Shown here: positions 9,529 through 19,792 of the stretch, one piece after another | Layout: every line of letters starts with the position of its first letter | Numbering within the stretch: the stretch's first letter is position 1 | Source of the DNA: Bacteroidia bacterium | Lineage (GTDB): Bacteria > Bacteroidota > Bacteroidia > J057 | Direction of reading: 5' to 3' | NCBI GenBank assembly: GCA_022760475.1 | Contig: JALEFZ010000073.1 | Coordinates: 1-64,000, forward strand | Length of the DNA stretch: 64,000 bases | Translations under genes and position numbers: made by a program | The notes under the pieces: generated by a model | Database searches by the model: none | What the model was told of the DNA's origin: nothing | What the model saw: the letters and a program-made list of their open reading frames with translations, nothing else

Positions 9529-10119
9529 CTAAAGGCGACTCATCAGTTCTTCCTTCTTACTTTCATACTCAAGCAAAGTTAGTTTCCCATCGTTGTAGCG
9601 CTCAAACAGCATATCAATGGTAGCCATGATTTCATCTCTAAGGTTCAACCAATCCAGTTCTGTATGGGAATAATTTTCGTAGGTTTTCTTAACCAGTTTT
9701 TCCGCAACAGGATCTTTTCTTTTCAAGCTTTCCAGAATTCGCTTAATGGTTTTGGCTACCTGCTCATTTTTTGTAGAAAGTGGGTGGGAAACGAATTGAT
9801 TTTGCTGATTGGTGATAACCGTAAGTTTGCTTTTACTTTGATCTACCTTTTGGATGTCCTCCAATTCAAATGAACCAGAGGGATAAAAGCATTTATCAGT
9901 GGTGAATATGATGGTATTGCTCCCTGAAAAAGTCCCCGAATACATGTGCAAGGCGACGACATCGTTGGGGCTGGAAATGCGGGTATCCCTGGCCAACAAT
10001 CTACCAAGTCTCACTGCTGGTAACTGGGGAAATTTGAACAATCCATTTTTTTCGTCTTGAGGGAATTTTTCTTTAAAGATATCTGCGTACATAAGCCTGC
10101 CTTGAATTGCTTTGAACAA
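9529..10119 (-). CDS. Unknown protein with PH-like part and SHOCT-like tail
   Basis: 196 residues with no signal peptide or membrane helix. The central beta-rich part (about 45-115: VVALHMYSGTFSGSNTIIFTTDKCFY...LEDIQKVDQSKSKLTVI) resembles bacterial PH-like domains. The last 27 residues (MLFERYNDGKLTLLEYESKKEEL) fit the short SHOCT-type oligomerisation motif. M10 is an alternative start. It is 16 bp downstream of the degenerate ATPase-like gene on the same strand, so the two are probably co-transcribed. Function unknown; the domain assignments are by eye. Confidence 0.6.
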   Translation of the reverse strand: MFKAIQGRLMYADIFKEKFPQDEKNGLFKFPQLPAVRLGRLLARDTRISSPNDVVALHMYSGTFSGSNTIIFTTDKCFYPSGSFELEDIQKVDQSKSKLTVITNQQNQFVSHPLSTKNEQVAKTIKRILESLKRKDPVAEKLVKKTYENYSHTELDWLNLRDEIMATIDMLFERYNDGKLTLLEYESKKEELMSRL

Positions 10120-10135
10120 AATTAAGAAATAGCCC

Positions 10136-10909
10136 TCATTTGAAAAATTTACCTAAAAATCCTTTTAGGCCATTGCTGCCATTACCGTTGGGATTATATT
10201 CTTCTCCATTAAATTCAGCCAGCCAACTTTTCCCCAATTGATCCAAATTGAGCAATTCTCCAACTTCCATTGACTCCAGTTTGGCCCTTACAAACTGCAT
10301 GAAACCGTAGACATCTTCCTGGGAGTAGATCAGGCTGGCAAGGTCATTCCAATCGTCCAATTGAGGCTGTACACGAAGGAGTTCCTCCTTGATCCGCTTA
10401 TAGCCAATGGGGGGCAGCTTATGGACTTCAGGCTGAAATTGTCCAGCTTGCATAAAGCTATCCAGCCTCATGATGTTCATTTCGACCGGTTTTTCGGTAA
10501 TAACCAAAAGGGACATCTTGGGTGCCAATAAGAATGCATTGAGGTCTTCGAAGAATGAAGGAGGAAATTTGTCCAGCACCTTGTCAAAATGATTTAGAAA
10601 AAGGAAAAGCCGAACCCCTGATAATTTTACTGCCTCAATCCACTCTCCCATGTCAAAGGCAGCTTCTTGTAGTCCCAGGGCAGTACTAATTCCTTTAAGA
10701 AAAGCCTGATAATCCTCTTGAAAGGCCTCCATATCTGACAGCAGAAGTAGGATATTCTCTTCGGCTTCTTCATTTCGCTGTTGGATGTCGAAGAGGATGC
10801 GGCTTGCACCATGCTTGTCAGAGCCAACAAGGTTGATCACCTCACCTTGCATGAGGCGTTGTAGAAGTCTCTCGGTGAAAACGGGGCGAAAAAACGGAGT
10901 TTGGGCCAT
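10136..10909 (-). CDS. Degenerate AAA/STAND-like ATPase domain protein
   Basis: 257 residues, soluble. The layout resembles an AAA_16/Orc-like P-loop domain: an N-terminal lead (RPVFTERLLQRLMQGEVINLVG), a Walker-A-position loop (GSDKHGASRIL), a hydrophobic Walker-B-like strand (VRLFLFLNHFDKVL), and a sensor-1-like strand (KMSLLVITEKP). The Walker A Lys is not in its usual place: GxxxxGKS reads GSDKHGAS. ATP hydrolysis is therefore doubtful. The C-terminus is Gly/Asn-rich (NPNGNGSNG), then GFLGKFFK. It is the first gene of a probable pair with the PH/SHOCT-like gene. Function unknown. Confidence 0.6.
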   Translation of the reverse strand: MAQTPFFRPVFTERLLQRLMQGEVINLVGSDKHGASRILFDIQQRNEEAEENILLLLSDMEAFQEDYQAFLKGISTALGLQEAAFDMGEWIEAVKLSGVRLFLFLNHFDKVLDKFPPSFFEDLNAFLLAPKMSLLVITEKPVEMNIMRLDSFMQAGQFQPEVHKLPPIGYKRIKEELLRVQPQLDDWNDLASLIYSQEDVYGFMQFVRAKLESMEVGELLNLDQLGKSWLAEFNGEEYNPNGNGSNGLKGFLGKFFK

Positions 10910-11097
10910 AAGATCAATTAATAATCACCAAATATGCTGTATTCAAGTCAACTTTAATTAAAAAATCGAAAAATAATGGCCAAAATCTATTTTATGAAGG
11001 ATTAGTGCCAATTGGCAGATTTGCCTTCCAGAATCAATTTCATCTCCACCACTTCTCAGATCTAATTAGGGTATGATTCACCATTAAACCCTACTCA

Positions 11098-11619
11098 ATG
11101 AAAAAACTAATTGTTATTACTTTGTTGATCTTTTTTGGACAGCTCAATCACCTAACTGCTTCAGGAGAAAGAAGCCGCCCTTCGACAATTACCCAACAAT
11201 CGGAAAGTTTTCGTCCAAAAATCAAAGGGTCTAGGTCAAAATCACTTCATGGCTTCCACCGTAGCTCAAAAAAAAGAAAGCGGAAAAAGGGGCCTAAGAG
11301 GGTAAACTTGGCAAAGCTAGCCTATCATATTGCTTTAGGTGGAGTTGTGGCTTTAATAGTTGGTTTTATCCTTTTAAATATAGGTCTCCTGGGAACCTTA
11401 CCGTTTTTCTTGTTTGTTGGTAGCATATTCATATATCTTCTTGGAATTTTAGCAAGCATTGTAGGCGGATTTATGGGCATATCTGCATCATCCAGGTTAA
11501 AAAAGGAAGGGTCAGACAAAAAGGGTAAAAGATTTAAAATGGCACGTAGGGCTATCTGGCTAGGCTTAACTTCTATCATTGCTATCATTTATTACCTTGC
11601 TATTTCCCTAAAGTCCTAG
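11098..11619 (+). CDS. Small membrane protein with Lys/Arg-rich segment
   Basis: 173 residues. An N-terminal signal-type helix (1-20) is followed by a Ser-rich stretch, a very basic segment (residues about 57-70, SSKKRKRKKGPKR), then two closely spaced transmembrane helices (about 76-97 and 100-122) and a third (about 150-170). It shares this design, and the start MKKLI, with the smaller gene at 11985, so they are probably diverged paralogues. No named family recognised. A hairpin 22 bp after the stop may end the transcript. Confidence 0.6.
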   Translation: MKKLIVITLLIFFGQLNHLTASGERSRPSTITQQSESFRPKIKGSRSKSLHGFHRSSKKRKRKKGPKRVNLAKLAYHIALGGVVALIVGFILLNIGLLGTLPFFLFVGSIFIYLLGILASIVGGFMGISASSRLKKEGSDKKGKRFKMARRAIWLGLTSIIAIIYYLAISLKS

Positions 11620-11984
11620 CCCAATTTTTGAGCTTAATATAATTAACCCGTCAGCGAAAATCCGTTGTTCGCTGACGGGCTAATTATATCTTCAAGACTA
11701 AAAGGTAGGTCCTTTTATCCTGTCCCGTGTAGGAGTCTTGGATGAATGATTTTTGCCTAGAGAAGACAATTAATTGCTGATTGGCAAAACAAGGTTTGAG
11801 CAACCACCTTATCTTTGGATTTTTTACTAAAAGATTATAAATCCTCCTACCCAATTTGTACAAATCAACAAGTAAGGCAGTGGTAAGGGAATAAACGATA
11901 ATTAGTTCCTGTGATTTTCTGGCTAATTGAGGATGTAAGGTAGCACACACATCGCTGTTACTCATTCACAAAACCTTTAGAAAA
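11620..11984. other. 365-bp spacer with hairpin and doubtful ORF
   Basis: Between the two basic-stretch membrane-protein genes. It holds the hairpin at 11647-11679 and, on the minus strand, an open frame of 93 codons (11684-11965). That product has one hydrophobic segment but no recognisable family or clear ribosome-binding site, and would sit antisense to the leader of the 11985 gene. I treat it as possible but unproven. Nothing else is visible. Confidence 0.5.
11647..11679. terminator. Strong hairpin, possible terminator
   Basis: Perfect 12-bp arms, CCCGTCAGCGAA (11647-11658) and TTCGCTGACGGG (11668-11679), with a 9-nt loop. The pairing extends outward through TAATT after one mismatch. It follows the stop at 11619 by about 27 bp. 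There is no clear T-run on the plus side, so termination is not certain. It resembles, but is not identical to, the CCCTGWCAGGG palindromes elsewhere in the window. Confidence 0.5.
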
Positions 11985-12356
11985 ATGAAAAAACTCATTT
12001 ATCTCCTCAGCATTCTGATCACGTTTCCCTTGTTTTCAGTGGCAGGTTCGGCCAGTCCTTCTACTTCCTCTCATCAGGTTCATTCGGAATCATCTTCAAA
12101 CTTCTTACAGAAGAAGAAAAAACGCTTTAAGCTCAGAAAGAAAAAGGACAGCAAACTTCAAAGGATTTTGGAAATAGTGGGCTGGGTAGGATTGGCTTTG
12201 GTGGCTGTAGGTGCGTCTTTGGTCGTAATTGGATTGTTCAATTATTCCCTGGTCTTGGCAGCTATAGGCTTATATGCTGCCCTTTTTGGCTTGGTAGGGG
12301 GAATCTCAGCCTTTATCCTTCGTTTTATGGAAAGAAAAGACCACGGCATAAGCTGA
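11985..12356 (+). CDS. Small membrane protein with Lys/Arg-rich segment
   Basis: 123 residues. A signal-type helix (1-21), a Ser/His-rich stretch (22-40), a strongly basic segment (about 43-58, KKKKRFKLRKKKDSK) and two transmembrane helices (about 64-86 and 88-112) ending in a short charged tail. Same plan as the 173-residue protein at 11098 but one helix shorter. Probably a paralogue; function unknown. The basic stretch could bind membrane phospholipid or nucleic acid (inference). Confidence 0.6.
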   Translation: MKKLIYLLSILITFPLFSVAGSASPSTSSHQVHSESSSNFLQKKKKRFKLRKKKDSKLQRILEIVGWVGLALVAVGASLVVIGLFNYSLVLAAIGLYAALFGLVGGISAFILRFMERKDHGIS

Positions 12357-12409
12357 TCATATTCTCTGAGTTAACCACTTATTCGAACTAAATCAATTCC
12401 TTCCCAGCT

Positions 12410-12532
12410 ATGAAATTATTATTCTTGTTTATTGGATTTTCTATTTTTCTTCATCAAGTGGTTTTTTCAGTCCCAAGCAGAAAACCTCCTCCTCCAAAGT
12501 CCTCTTCCTTCAAAATTACCCAAGTTCCCTAA
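12410..12532 (+). CDS. Possible 40-residue secreted peptide
   Basis: ATG at 12410 opens a 40-codon frame with a convincing signal peptide (MKLLFLFIGFSIFLHQVVFS) followed by a short Pro/Lys/Ser segment (RKPPPPKSSSFK). It lies 53 bp after the 123-residue membrane protein and has the same opening (signal plus Ser/basic segment) as its two neighbours. It may be a decayed third paralogue or a real micropeptide. Only start, signal and position support it. Confidence 0.3.
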   Translation: MKLLFLFIGFSIFLHQVVFSVPSRKPPPPKSSSFKITQVP

Positions 12533-12615
12533 CATTGTTTTCAACTTATCTGATTTAAAGAATACCCGCCAATCTCTCTGGCTGGATTTGTCAAAATCTC
12601 CTGACATAAATCAAT

Positions 12616-12629
12616 AGCGAATATTCGCT
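12616..12629. promoter_or_regulatory. 14-bp perfect palindrome upstream of aconitase
   Basis: AGCGAATATTCGCT is fully self-complementary. It sits 18 bp before a TAnnTTTG box, over the expected -33 region of that candidate promoter, so it may be an operator. A regulator cannot be named from the window. Confidence 0.35.
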
Positions 12630-12647
12630 TTTAACCTACCATAATCG

Positions 12648-12655
12648 TAAGTTTG
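12648..12655 (+). promoter_or_regulatory. Candidate -7 box for aconitase gene
   Basis: TAAGTTTG matches the Bacteroidota sigma-A -7 consensus TAnnTTTG exactly. No good TTTG -33 box is visible upstream. The start codon is 105 bp downstream. Confidence 0.35.
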
Positions 12656-12759
12656 CGGCTAAAGGCCAATCTCAGATATCAGGACTTGCATATAAGGTTT
12701 TGAAACACGAGTTTTAGGCCATAGTCCTCATTTTTTAACAGCAGAAACTCATATATCCC

Positions 12760-15021
12760 ATGGTATTTGACTTGGACATGATCAAAAAGGTGTATGCTGA
12801 ACTTCCAGGTAAAATTGAAGCAGCACGCGCCGTATTGGGTCGACCAATGACCCTTGCAGAAAAAATTCTTTATTCTCACTTATACCCTGAGGTACCCCTC
12901 AAGTCCTACACACGCGGGGGAGATTATGTGGATTTCGCACCGGACCGCGTAGCCATGCAAGATGCAACTGCGCAGATGGCCCTCCTTCAGTTTATGATGG
13001 CAGGGAAAGAAAAGGTAGCCGTACCATCGACCGTACACTGTGATCACCTGATCCAGGCAAAGGTTGGTGCTGAGCAAGACCTTGAGACTGCAATTGACAC
13101 CAACAAGGAAGTGTATGATTTTCTCGCTTCTGTTTCTAATAAATATGGCCTTGGTTTCTGGAAGCCAGGCGCAGGTATCATCCACCAGGTAGTACTGGAA
13201 AACTACGCTTTCCCAGGAGGAATGATGATCGGTACCGACTCCCACACACCAAATGCGGGTGGTCTTGGAATGATCGCTATTGGTGTAGGTGGTGCTGACG
13301 CGGTAGATGTAATGGCAGGTATGCCATGGGAGCTGAAGATGCCTAAGCTGATCGGTGTAAAACTTGTCGGCGAAATGTCAGGTTGGACATCTCCTAAAGA
13401 TGTAATTCTGAAGGTTGCTGGAATACTGACCGTAAAGGGAGGTACAGGAGCCATCGTAGAATACTTCGGTCCAGGAGCTGCCTCTTTCTCAGCTACTGGT
13501 AAAGGCACCATATGTAACATGGGTGCTGAAATTGGAGCTACCACTTCTATTTTCGGATATGACGAGTCCACTGCCCGTTACCTACGCGCTACCGACCGGG
13601 CCGAATTGGCTGAATTGGCAAATGGTGTAAAGGAGCACCTTACAGGTGATGCTGATGCCTACGCCAGCCCTGAGGATTACTTCGATCAGGTAATCGAAAT
13701 CAACCTGAGCGAGCTTGAGCCACACATCAATGGCCCTTACTCACCAGACCGTGCATGGCCTCTGTCTGAGTTTGCCGAGGCTGTCCAGAAAGAAGGATTC
13801 CCTGCCAAGCTAGAAGTAGGATTAATCGGATCTTGTACCAACTCTTCTTACGAAGACCTTGATAGGGCAGCTTCACTTGCCAAGCAAGCCGTAGATAAAA
13901 ATCTCAAGATCAAGTCGGAATTCACCGTAACTCCAGGTTCTGAGCAGGTAAGGTACACTGTAGAAAGAGACGGACAGTTGGACGCCTTCGAAAAAATCGG
14001 TGGTGTAGTATTGGCAAATGCTTGTGGACCATGTATTGGTCAGTGGGCGCGCCACATGGACGATCCCGATCGTAAGAACTCCATCATCACTTCTTTCAAC
14101 AGAAACTTTGCCAAGCGTAACGACGGAAACCCTAACACACATTCATTTGTAGCTTCTCCTGAAATCGTAACCGCCCTGGCCATCGCCGGAGACTTGACTT
14201 TCAACCCAATGAAAGATAAGTTGATAAACGAAAATGGAGAAGAAGTGATGCTGGATCCTCCACATGGAGACGAACTTCCAGCCAAAGGATTTGACGTGGA
14301 AGATGCAGGATTCATTCCTCCGGCAGCAGACGGAAGCGGAATCGAAGTAGTCGTCAACCCTGAATCCGAAAGACTACAGTTGCTGACTCCATTCACCCCA
14401 TGGGATGGTGGAGATGTCAGCGAGCTGAAATTGTTGATCAAGGCATATGGCAAGTGTACCACTGACCACATCTCAATGGCTGGGCCATGGTTGCGTTACC
14501 GTGGACACCTTGACAACATTTCCAACAACGTAATGCTGGGGGCAATCAATGCCTTCACAAAAACTCCAGGGACTAAAAATGCCCTAAACGGAGAATATGA
14601 CGACTCACCAAAAGTAGCAAGAGCTTACAGAAACGCAGGTGTATCATCTGTCATCATCGGTGATGAAAACTATGGAGAAGGTTCTTCTCGTGAGCACGCG
14701 GCCATGGAGCCTCGTCATATGGGTGTAAAGGCTGTAATTGTGAAGTCTTTTGCTCGTATCCACGAAACCAACCTTAAGAAGCAGGGTGTGTTTGGCCTGA
14801 CGTTCGCTAATCCTGCGGATTACGACTTGATCCAGGAGGATGACACCTTCACCATCCATGCAGAAGGTATGGCCCCTGGATCTCAGATCAAGGTAACCGT
14901 GCACCATGCAGACGGAAGTGAAGACAGCTTCATGACCAACCATACCTACAACGAAGCTCAGATCGAATGGCTAAGAGCAGGTTCTGCCTTGAACCTGATC
15001 AGAAAACAGCAAGGTCTGTAA
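12760..15021 (+). CDS. acn: Aconitate hydratase, mitochondrial type
   Basis: 753 residues, full length for the mitochondrial-type aconitase family. It interconverts citrate and isocitrate in the cytoplasmic citric acid cycle using a [4Fe-4S] cluster. Cluster ligands are C359 (GSCTNSS), C422 and C425 ([10 protein letters not shown]), with the 63- and 3-residue spacing of the family. Substrate and swivel-domain motifs are intact ([25 protein letters not shown]). The start [12 protein letters not shown] fits; M7 is a minor alternative. It stands alone, with a strong terminator 20 bp downstream and a possible operator/promoter upstream. Confidence 0.96.
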   Translation: MVFDLDMIKKVYAELPGKIEAARAVLGRPMTLAEKILYSHLYPEVPLKSYTRGGDYVDFAPDRVAMQDATAQMALLQFMMAGKEKVAVPSTVHCDHLIQAKVGAEQDLETAIDTNKEVYDFLASVSNKYGLGFWKPGAGIIHQVVLENYAFPGGMMIGTDSHTPNAGGLGMIAIGVGGADAVDVMAGMPWELKMPKLIGVKLVGEMSGWTSPKDVILKVAGILTVKGGTGAIVEYFGPGAASFSATGKGTICNMGAEIGATTSIFGYDESTARYLRATDRAELAELANGVKEHLTGDADAYASPEDYFDQVIEINLSELEPHINGPYSPDRAWPLSEFAEAVQKEGFPAKLEVGLIGSCTNSSYEDLDRAASLAKQAVDKNLKIKSEFTVTPGSEQVRYTVERDGQLDAFEKIGGVVLANACGPCIGQWARHMDDPDRKNSIITSFNRNFAKRNDGNPNTHSFVASPEIVTALAIAGDLTFNPMKDKLINENGEEVMLDPPHGDELPAKGFDVEDAGFIPPAADGSGIEVVVNPESERLQLLTPFTPWDGGDVSELKLLIKAYGKCTTDHISMAGPWLRYRGHLDNISNNVMLGAINAFTKTPGTKNALNGEYDDSPKVARAYRNAGVSSVIIGDENYGEGSSREHAAMEPRHMGVKAVIVKSFARIHETNLKKQGVFGLTFANPADYDLIQEDDTFTIHAEGMAPGSQIKVTVHHADGSEDSFMTNHTYNEAQIEWLRAGSALNLIRKQQGL

Positions 15022-15040
15022 TTGATAAGAATAGTTTGAG

Positions 15041-15070
15041 AAAAAGGGGCCTTTTGAAAGGCCCCTTTTT
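15041..15070 (+). terminator. Rho-independent terminator of aconitase gene
   Basis: Arms AAAAAGGGGCC (15041-15051) and GGCCCCTTTTT (15060-15070), extended inward by TTT/AAA, followed by TTATTT. It lies 19 bp after the aconitase stop. A textbook GC stem with a T-run. Confidence 0.9.
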
Positions 15071-15275
15071 TATTTATCCCAAAAAATAAAGTACCCAATA
15101 GCTGTAAGATTAGCACATATACTGTATCCTTAAAAAAAGCTCAACTACCTAACAATCAACCCTTAAGCCGACTCCAAACACATTCTACTAGAAAAGAATC
15201 CATGAAACAAGCCCATTAATTCAAATATAAAATAGTTTTTAACTTGAAATAAACAGGGTAGATATTAGGGGCATC

Positions 15276-17645
15276 ATGTCTAATCAACAAAGAAACAAAC
15301 CTTTACTTGCTCCCAAAGGAAAGATTAGAAGACGAATCCTGCTTGTAGGAATCACAACTTCTGTGATTCTGGCAGGAGTGTTTTTGTTCAGGACCAACAC
15401 CATTGCAGAAGCCAGTGGTGTAATCAATGATTATACAAAGATTTCTACCATTTCAAATGATTCAATCACGGTAAGCGATGCAAGCAACTTTTCTGTAAAT
15501 GATAAGGTACTCCTGATCCAAATGAAAGGAGCCATCATATCTGATGCAGACAATTCCGATTACGGTAATGTCATTAGTTGGGAATCCGCTGGAGTTTATG
15601 AATTTAACTACATCAAAAGTATCTCTGGCAACACCATTGTACTCAACTTTGAACCCTGCAAGACTTATGACACCCAGCATGCTGTACAACTGATACGGGT
15701 TCCCGAATACGACTCTGTGAGGGTTTCGGATTCCCTTAAAGCCATGCCATGGAACGGAACCACAGGCGGAGTACTTGTCCTTTTTGCCAATGACAGGATA
15801 AGGCTAAATGGAAATTTACTTGCCAATGGCAAAGGTTTCAAAGGCGGTTCTTTCAATGGTTCTGCCACAGGAAGAAGCCTCACCTATGTATGTGATGTAA
15901 ATTCAGGAAGAGGTGGAAGGAAGGGTGAGGGCATTGTAGAAGCGGTAAGAAACGGATGCCGAGGGAAATTAGCCAATGGTGGCGGGGGAGGAAATGACCA
16001 CAACGGTGGCGGTGGTGGCGGTGGCAACTTCGGCTCGGGAGGGACTGGAGGCCATGGTTGGAAAAGTAATTCTGCCGGCAATCTTAGCGACATCGACAAG
16101 GGAGGCCTCGGGGGACTCTCTTTGGAAAACTTATATAACGACGGTGTGCCCAGGCTGTTCATGGGCGGTGGCGGAGGAGGAGGCCATCAAAATAATGGTG
16201 CATCATTCCCAGGTGGAAGAGGAGGTGGAATCGTGATCATCATAACACCAGAATTGATCATGGAGAAACCCGTATCCATTAACGCTAATGGCGCTGATGC
16301 ACAGGACATCACCATCAATGATGGGTCTAGCGGTGGGGGAGCAGCCGGATCTGTACTTCTAGATGTTGATTCTTATGTAAATCCATCATGGCTCAAAATT
16401 TCAGTTAAAGGGGGAGATGGTGCAGACATTACAACAGGCGACCAGCATGGTCCAGGTGGTGGCGGCGGTGGCGGTTTGATCAATACAACCTCTACCCTAC
16501 ACGACTCGGTAAAAACAAAATTACAAGGTGGCATGGCTGGGATTTTCCATAGTACAAAAAGCTCCCATATTTATGATGGCACTCCACATGGAGCCACTCC
16601 TGGACATCCAGGTGCCATTTTGTCCAACCTGGTCATTCAGAAATGCTCCAAAGCACCTGTGCTGGACCTCAATGGAAATGCAGCAGGTAGAGACTATCAA
16701 TCATTGTTCTATCCCGGTGGGCCTGATCAAACGATTTTCGGATCAGAAACCGACATTGATGATGAGGACGATATAGAAATGAGTTGGGCGAGCGTTACGC
16801 TGGAGAATCCTGTAGACGCAAGCAAGGAATTCCTAAGGATGAACAGCAGCTATGATCCCCTTGCAACAGGCATTACGGCAACCATATCCCCAGACGGGCA
16901 TAGCATTACACTGAGAGGTCAAGCCACGCTGGCCGAATATCAGGCAGTTCTTGAACAAGTAGTCTATAATGACACCTCTTCCACTATGGATCGACAGGAC
17001 AGGTTCTTTTCCGTAGTTGTCAATGATGGAGGAAGGTCCAGTAACATTGCTAGCATAACCATGAGTGTATCAGAGGCAAACTTCCCGGTGGAATGGCTTT
17101 TCTTCAAGGTAGAGCCTAAAGGTGAGGCAGCCAAACTGGAATGGGCAACCGCAACTGAACAGAACTCCTATTATTATGAAATCCAGAGATCGGGAGATGG
17201 AGAAAACTTCCAGGCCTTAGGCCAGGTGGAAGCCGCTGGCAACAGTCAAACAGTAAAAAGCTATAATTTCCTTGATGATCAGGTGAGTAAAATTTCCCAG
17301 ACAAAAATAACCTACAGGATCAAGCAGGTAGATATTGATGGTAAGTTCGAATATAGCCAAACAGCAACACTGAACCTTTTTGACATGCGTTCGGAAAATG
17401 TTAAGATGAAGTTCCCGAACCCGGTGAGTCAACAATTGCCTATTGAGGTCTACACCCAAGCAGAATTTAGAGGAAGTTTGTCTATCGTCAGCCTAAACGG
17501 GCAGGTGGTTAAATCTGAAAGCATTTCAGGAAATGGCTTTCAAAAAATAAACATGAACGTCGGGGATCTCAGTCCCGGAGTGTACCTGCTTAACTTAAGG
17601 GTCGGTGGTCAAACCCATTCTAAAAAGTTAATCATCCAGAGGTAG
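15276..17645 (+). CDS. Glycine-rich T9SS-secreted surface protein
   Basis: 789 residues. The signal peptide has a long basic n-region (residues 1-20) and a hydrophobic core at about 21-38. Residues about 180-420 contain several poly-Gly tracts ([39 protein letters not shown]). Residues about 490-600 look cadherin-like ([20 protein letters not shown]). After a linker, the last 80 residues are a type A T9SS C-terminal sorting domain ([39 protein letters not shown]), so the protein should cross the outer membrane and be anchored or released. Function is probably adhesion or matrix; the Gly-rich part is inference. A hairpin follows 24 bp after the stop. Confidence 0.82.
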   Translation: MSNQQRNKPLLAPKGKIRRRILLVGITTSVILAGVFLFRTNTIAEASGVINDYTKISTISNDSITVSDASNFSVNDKVLLIQMKGAIISDADNSDYGNVISWESAGVYEFNYIKSISGNTIVLNFEPCKTYDTQHAVQLIRVPEYDSVRVSDSLKAMPWNGTTGGVLVLFANDRIRLNGNLLANGKGFKGGSFNGSATGRSLTYVCDVNSGRGGRKGEGIVEAVRNGCRGKLANGGGGGNDHNGGGGGGGNFGSGGTGGHGWKSNSAGNLSDIDKGGLGGLSLENLYNDGVPRLFMGGGGGGGHQNNGASFPGGRGGGIVIIITPELIMEKPVSINANGADAQDITINDGSSGGGAAGSVLLDVDSYVNPSWLKISVKGGDGADITTGDQHGPGGGGGGGLINTTSTLHDSVKTKLQGGMAGIFHSTKSSHIYDGTPHGATPGHPGAILSNLVIQKCSKAPVLDLNGNAAGRDYQSLFYPGGPDQTIFGSETDIDDEDDIEMSWASVTLENPVDASKEFLRMNSSYDPLATGITATISPDGHSITLRGQATLAEYQAVLEQVVYNDTSSTMDRQDRFFSVVVNDGGRSSNIASITMSVSEANFPVEWLFFKVEPKGEAAKLEWATATEQNSYYYEIQRSGDGENFQALGQVEAAGNSQTVKSYNFLDDQVSKISQTKITYRIKQVDIDGKFEYSQTATLNLFDMRSENVKMKFPNPVSQQLPIEVYTQAEFRGSLSIVSLNGQVVKSESISGNGFQKINMNVGDLSPGVYLLNLRVGGQTHSKKLIIQR

Positions 17646-17668
17646 GAAAAAAGCCACATAATTTTGAA

Positions 17669-17708
17669 ATTGGAGGAAAAACCATGCGGGCTTTCCTCCA
17701 ATTTTTTT
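17669..17708 (+). terminator. Terminator-like hairpin enclosing a start codon
   Basis: Perfect 11-bp arms ATTGGAGGAAA (17669-17679) and TTTCCTCCAAT (17692-17702), a 12-nt loop, then a T-run to 17708. It is placed to end the glycine-rich gene's transcript, but the ATG of the following lipoprotein gene (17684) lies in the loop and its GGAGG is in the 5' arm. It may act as terminator, attenuator or translation-blocking hairpin. Confidence 0.75.
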
Positions 17709-19792
17709 GTTATACAATTAGTGCATCCATTCTACTTTTTGGATGCAACAGCAAAACACAAAAGGCGATCGAGGGTGAAAAGCATTCCTATACCAATGCC
17801 CTCATCAACACCAGCAGTCCATACCTCCTTCAGCATGCCCACAATCCTGTCAACTGGAACCCATGGGGAGACTCCGCCCTCACGCAAGCCAAGCGGGAAA
17901 ATAAGTTATTGATCATCAGCATTGGATATGCGGCCTGCCACTGGTGCCACGTCATGGAACATGAGTCTTTCGAAGATACTGCGGTGGCAAGTTTGATGAA
18001 TAACAACTTTGTATCCATCAAGGTTGATCGGGAAGAACGCCCTGACATAGATCAGATCTATATGAACGCTGCCATGCTTGTCAATGGTAGGGGGGGATGG
18101 CCCTTGAACGCCATTGCATTGCCCGACGGAAGACCTGTCTTTGCAGGAACCTATTTCCCCAGAGATGAGTGGATGAAGTTTTTGACATTCTTCCAGACTT
18201 TATACCAAGAAAATCCGCAAAAGCTCAACGATCAGGCTCAAAAGATATCTGAAGGCATCAATGAGCTCAACTACGCTGAAATGGTTCCTTCTAAAGAAGA
18301 CTTTAAGGAAGATCAACTGAATGAGGCATTTTCCTCTATCAGGAAGCGCATTGACTTCAACAAGGGTGGCCTTTCAGGTGCTCCTAAGTTTCCCATGCCC
18401 GTCGTTCATGAATTCTTGTTGGAGCACCATTACTACAATGGAGATCCCAAAGCCCTGGAGGCTGTTACAACCACCCTCAACGAAATGCAAAATGGAGGAA
18501 TTTATGATCAATTGAGGGGTGGATTTGCCAGATATTCTACCGATGGAAATTGGAAGGTGCCACATTTCGAGAAAATGCTCTACGACAATGGGCAATTGGT
18601 AAGTTTATATTCCAAGGCATATCAGGTTACCCAAGATCCTTCCTATAAACAAACTGTATATGAAACCCTGGGCTGGATAAAAGCTGAAATGACCAATTCT
18701 GAAGGAGCTTTTTATTCTTCCCTGGATGCGGATAGTGAAGGCAAAGAAGGCAAATTCTACATTTGGACAGGGGATGAAATCCTTTCCGTTTTGGGTGAAG
18801 ATACAGAACTGTTCAGTGATTGGTTTGAGGTCAAAAAGGGGGGCAATTGGGAAGGCTTTAATATTCTCCATATCAAAAAAGACCTGGAAACTCTCGCCCA
18901 AAAACATGGTATCAGCCAGGAGGAAGCAAAGGAAATCATTGACAAATCCAGGGAAAAGCTCTTAAAAATTCGCTCAGAACGGATCAGACCCGGCTTGGAT
19001 GACAAGGTATTAACTTCATGGAACGCCCTGATGCTCAAAGGCTATGTAGATGCCTACAAGGCTTTCGGTGAGGAGGAATTTCTGCAAGCAGCCATTCAAA
19101 ATGGAGAGTTTATCCTCAACAAAGCCCTAAGGCAAGATGGTGGCCTAAACAGGAACTATAAGGAGGGTAAATCCAGCATCAATGCTTTTGCAGACGATTA
19201 CAGTTTTAGTATTGAGGCATTTTTGGCACTTTATCAGGCTACATTTGATGAAAAATGGCTCAATGAGGCAGATAAATTAATGGAATACGCCATTAAGCAT
19301 TTCTATGACGATAATTCTGGTACCTTCTTTTACACTTCAGAGCTAGACCCTGAATTGATCTCTAGAAGCAGGGAGTTGCAGGATAATGTCATTCCTTCCT
19401 CCAACTCTTCCTTTGCCAAAGCCCTTCATATGTTGGGAACCCTTAAGGAAAATAAGGACTACCTAAAAAAATCAAGACTGATTTTGAATCAGGTTGAAAA
19501 GAACCTGAAGGACTCTGCACCCTTTTTCGCCAACTATGGTGTTTTGATGAATCGCTTCGTTTACCCGCCATATGAGGTTGCAATTGTTGGACCGGAATCC
19601 AAAGAAAAATTGGCAGCCTGGAACCGTGAATTCCACGCGGGGGTTTACCTACTAGGAGGCAATGACGAGGGAAGCATTCCATTGCTGGAAAATAAACTTA
19701 TACCTGGTGAGACTTACATATATGTCTGTAAGGATAAGGTTTGTAAACTTCCAGTTAAGGAGGTTTCGAAAGCCTTTGGGCTACTAAATTGA
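17684..19792 (+). CDS. yyaL: YyaL/DUF255 thioredoxin-fold lipoprotein
   Basis: 702 residues. N-terminal lipoprotein signal with lipobox SILLFGC (C21). A DUF255 thioredoxin-like domain (about 38-200) starts with the family signature [15 protein letters not shown] and has a CxxC-type site C85-H-W-C88 ([17 protein letters not shown]). The rest (about 210-690) is the alpha/alpha-toroid region of the YyaL/SSP411 family. The biochemical role of the family is unsettled. Being exported and lipid-anchored is less usual, as many homologues are cytosolic. The start codon is inside a terminator-like hairpin. The 3' end overlaps queA tail-to-tail by 9 bp. Confidence 0.88.
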   Translation: MRAFLQFFCYTISASILLFGCNSKTQKAIEGEKHSYTNALINTSSPYLLQHAHNPVNWNPWGDSALTQAKRENKLLIISIGYAACHWCHVMEHESFEDTAVASLMNNNFVSIKVDREERPDIDQIYMNAAMLVNGRGGWPLNAIALPDGRPVFAGTYFPRDEWMKFLTFFQTLYQENPQKLNDQAQKISEGINELNYAEMVPSKEDFKEDQLNEAFSSIRKRIDFNKGGLSGAPKFPMPVVHEFLLEHHYYNGDPKALEAVTTTLNEMQNGGIYDQLRGGFARYSTDGNWKVPHFEKMLYDNGQLVSLYSKAYQVTQDPSYKQTVYETLGWIKAEMTNSEGAFYSSLDADSEGKEGKFYIWTGDEILSVLGEDTELFSDWFEVKKGGNWEGFNILHIKKDLETLAQKHGISQEEAKEIIDKSREKLLKIRSERIRPGLDDKVLTSWNALMLKGYVDAYKAFGEEEFLQAAIQNGEFILNKALRQDGGLNRNYKEGKSSINAFADDYSFSIEAFLALYQATFDEKWLNEADKLMEYAIKHFYDDNSGTFFYTSELDPELISRSRELQDNVIPSSNSSFAKALHMLGTLKENKDYLKKSRLILNQVEKNLKDSAPFFANYGVLMNRFVYPPYEVAIVGPESKEKLAAWNREFHAGVYLLGGNDEGSIPLLENKLIPGETYIYVCKDKVCKLPVKEVSKAFGLLN

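Larger units (their letters stand above)
12357..12759. other. 403-bp spacer before aconitase
   Basis: Apart from the possible 40-residue frame (12410-12532), this spacer contains a 14-bp palindrome and a candidate promoter for the aconitase gene (listed separately). A second, longer frame here (12432-12617) has no start context or recognisable product. The last 100 bp form the presumed aconitase leader with no clear hairpin. Confidence 0.5.
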
